8,200 nt of DNA from Gemmatimonadaceae bacterium (GTDB taxonomy: Bacteria > Gemmatimonadota > Gemmatimonadetes > Gemmatimonadales > Gemmatimonadaceae). The stretch spans positions 1 to 8,200 of the forward strand of contig JACMLI010000412.1 in assembly GCA_014379705.1 (NCBI GenBank), in the 5' to 3' direction. Below, in pieces: positions 7,016 through 8,200 of this stretch. Each line of letters begins with the position of its first letter. Within the stretch, counting starts at the first letter, position 1. Made by a program: the position numbers and the translations under genes. The notes under the pieces are model-generated. The model was not told where the DNA came from, ran no database searches, and saw only the letters and a list, made by a program, of their open reading frames with translations.

Positions 7016-7389
7016 GTGATATCACGGTCGTGGTTCCCCACGGGATGGTCGAGGCGCTCGCCGTCATCGAGCGCATCGGTGGGCTCGAGCTCATCGAGAA
7101 GCTGGCCAGCCTGTTCGAGAAGTCGTCGCGTGAGCGAGCGGGTTCCCTCGAGGCTTTCCTCGTCGCCGGGGATCGCAAGCAGGTATCGCGCACGGCACAC
7201 GCGGTGAAGGGGAGCGCCGCGCAGGTGGGCGCCGAGGCGCTGCGCGACCTCGCCAGCGCCCTCGAGCATGAGGCCGAGCGCCTCGAGGCGAACGCATTGC
7301 AGGATCGCGTGGACGCACTCAATCTCGAGATCGAGCGGGCCATTGGCCTGCTCTGGACCTTTGTTCGCGAACGCCGAGGGACCCCGTGA
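7012..7389 (+). CDS. Stand-alone histidine phosphotransfer (HPt) protein
   Basis: This 125-residue, mostly helical cytoplasmic protein has the HPt signature TAHAVKGSAAQVGAEALRDL at residues 61-80, with phospho-accepting His63 followed by the conserved Lys66-Gly67-Ser68. The later helix containing LASALEHEAERLE fits the rest of the four-helix bundle. HPt proteins shuttle phosphate between receiver domains and have no kinase activity of their own. The start ATG 7012 overlaps the kinase stop (ATGA) and also has AGAGG at 7000-7004 at good spacing. Its TGA overlaps the GTG of the receiver gene. The order kinase-HPt-receiver suggests these are partners in one relay. Confidence 0.93.
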   Translation: MSDITVVVPHGMVEALAVIERIGGLELIEKLASLFEKSSRERAGSLEAFLVAGDRKQVSRTAHAVKGSAAQVGAEALRDLASALEHEAERLEANALQDRVDALNLEIERAIGLLWTFVRERRGTP

Positions 7390-7766
7390 CGCGCATTGCC
7401 GTCGTCGAGGACAACCCCGACAACCGTCTCCTCGTCCTTGCCCTGCTCGACGGCTTGCACGACTGCGTCGAGTACGAGTCGGGCCTCGAGGCGCTCGACG
7501 CGTTCGACCGCGAGGTGCCCGACCTCGTACTGCTCGACATCTCCCTGCCGGGACTCGACGGGGTGGACACGCTCAAGCGCATTCGCGGCAATCCGTTGTT
7601 GGTGCACCTGCCGGTCATCGCGCTCACGGCACATGCCATGTCGGGCGATCGCGAGCGCTTCATCGCCGAGGGGTTCGACGACTACGTCACGAAGCCGATC
7701 GTCGACGAGACCATCCTCCTGGGCGCCATCGAGCGCGGCCTGGCCCTGGTGCGGTCCCGCAGCTGA
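7386..7766 (+). CDS. Single-domain response regulator (REC only, DivK/CheY-like)
   Basis: The whole 126-residue protein is one receiver domain with no output module. The key residues are present: acidic pair Glu8-Asp9, phospho-acceptor Asp51 in LVLLDISLPGLDG, Thr81 in VIALTAHAM, and Lys103 in DDYVTKP. The VEDNPDNRLL start and the ALTAHAM segment are typical of receivers from hybrid kinases and DivK-like proteins. GTG 7386 overlaps the HPt stop (GTGA), and GAGGG at 7376-7380 is a well-placed ribosome binding site. It may be an intermediate carrying phosphate from the kinase to the HPt protein, a phosphate sink, or an allosteric regulator like DivK. The TGA at 7764-7766 lies one base from the stop of the convergent methyltransferase gene. 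Confidence 0.94.
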   Translation: MTRIAVVEDNPDNRLLVLALLDGLHDCVEYESGLEALDAFDREVPDLVLLDISLPGLDGVDTLKRIRGNPLLVHLPVIALTAHAMSGDRERFIAEGFDDYVTKPIVDETILLGAIERGLALVRSRS

Positions 7767-7778
7767 ATCAGCGCCGGG
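7756..7778. terminator. Imperfect palindrome across both convergent stop codons, possible bidirectional terminator
   Basis: The core GCTGA-A-TCAGC (7762-7772) is a perfect inverted repeat centred on 7767. Its arms contain the TGA of the receiver gene and the TCA complement of the methyltransferase stop. Flanking CCCG (7756-7759) and CGGG (7775-7778) extend it to 9 of 11 paired positions. Either strand could fold a short hairpin at transcript level. No T-tract follows in either direction, so intrinsic termination is only a possibility. Confidence 0.25.
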
Positions 7779-8200
7779 CGGCGTGCATCGCCACGCCCCC
7801 GAGGAGCACAACCCGTCGGCGATCGACGGTGAGGCCATGCCGGGCGAGGGCGTCCTCGAAGGCGCGCGCATCCAACCACGCCTCGATGGAGTCCGCGATG
7901 TAGGCGTACATGACCGGCGCGCGGTGCCACCACCATCCGACGAGGCTTCCCGACACGCGGAGGTACCCGAGGAAGAGCGCGCGCCACCAGCGGGCCCTCG
8001 GCCGGTAGAAGTCGAGCACGTACAAGCGCCCACCGGGCCGTAGCACGCGTGCAACTTCGGCGAGGCCATCGTCGAGTCGCGGAATGTTGCGGAATCCGTA
8101 GCCGGCAAAGACGGCGTCCACCGACCCCGACGAGAGGCCCGTCGCCGTGAGGTCCCCGACCATGAATCGCACGTTGGGGAGCGATCCGTCGCGCAGGCGC
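7768..8200 (-). CDS. UbiE/MenG-type quinone-biosynthesis methyltransferase (N-terminus beyond window edge)
   Basis: The frame is open from the right edge to a TGA whose complement is 7768-7770, giving 143 visible residues. The GTG at 8172 and the ATG at 8163 are internal, because the upstream codons continue the family pattern (SLPNVRFMVGDLT). Hallmarks of UbiE/MenG are the segment AVFAGYGFRNIPRLDDGLAEVARVLRPGGRLYVLDFYRP, the region ending AYIADSIEAWLD, and the C-terminal GGVAMHAARR. The N-terminal SAM-binding glycine motif lies outside the window. The family catalyses C-methylation in menaquinone or ubiquinone synthesis in the cytoplasm. Which quinone is made cannot be told here, so I give no symbol. 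The WWRALFLGYLRVSGSLVGWWWHR stretch is richer in Trp than typical members. Confidence 0.9.
   Translation of the reverse strand, partial: RLRDGSLPNVRFMVGDLTATGLSSGSVDAVFAGYGFRNIPRLDDGLAEVARVLRPGGRLYVLDFYRPRARWWRALFLGYLRVSGSLVGWWWHRAPVMYAYIADSIEAWLDARAFEDALARHGLTVDRRRVVLLGGVAMHAARR

Noticed and set aside
5477..8108. Long minus-strand open frames at 5477-6262, 5800-7269 and 6885-8108
   Set aside because: They are antisense to the kinase, HPt and receiver genes, which show full family motifs. The 6885-8108 frame also overlaps the real methyltransferase in another frame.
7768..8172. GTG 8172 as the true start of the methyltransferase
   Set aside because: The frame continues to the window edge with family-like residues, and the SAM-binding N-terminus would otherwise be missing.
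1..8200. Mobile element, CRISPR array, tRNA or rRNA
   Set aside because: I saw no transposase or integrase, no regularly spaced repeats and no recognisable structural RNA on either strand.

Overview
The window is a GC-rich bacterial chromosomal segment packed with signal-transduction genes, flanked by two truncated housekeeping-type genes on the opposite strand. Nothing in it fixes the taxon. The very high GC, GTG and possible TTG starts, 4-nt start/stop overlaps and many two-component proteins fit a free-living environmental bacterium. A Gemmatimonadota-like source is my guess only. I see no mobile element, CRISPR array, rRNA or tRNA.

Layout. (1) Positions 1-993, minus strand: an MgtC/SapB plus DUF4010 membrane protein whose C-terminus is cut by the left edge. 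(2) Positions 994-1186: a divergent intergenic region. (3) Positions 1187-5351, plus strand: a tight four-gene set. It comprises a membrane NarX/DesK-type histidine kinase homologue with a degenerate catalytic core, an intact NarL/FixJ response regulator, a membrane PAS-GAF histidine kinase with an intact core, and a small flavin-binding PNPOx/NimA-like protein. The last three genes are chained by GTGA and ATGA overlaps. (4) Positions 5352-5464: a short gap. (5) Positions 5465-7766, plus strand: a six-helix membrane histidine kinase, a stand-alone HPt protein and a stand-alone receiver protein, also joined by 4-nt overlaps. This resembles a hybrid kinase split into separate polypeptides. (6) Positions 7768-8200, minus strand: the C-terminal part of a UbiE/MenG-type methyltransferase, converging on the receiver gene with one base between the two stop codons.

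How the genes may work together. The most interesting point is the first kinase homologue. Its phospho-accepting histidine is a tyrosine (TAC codon at 1670-1672), and its N-box and G2 box are eroded. The DxxxQ motif that supports response-regulator dephosphorylation in the HisKA_3 family is kept. A reasonable inference is a kinase-dead partner, possibly a dedicated phosphatase or a scaffold, acting on the NarL-type regulator. The intact PAS-GAF kinase two genes downstream would then be the likely phosphate source. The second cluster forms a kinase/HPt/receiver set without an output domain, so its final target must lie elsewhere or be the neighbouring NarL-type regulator.
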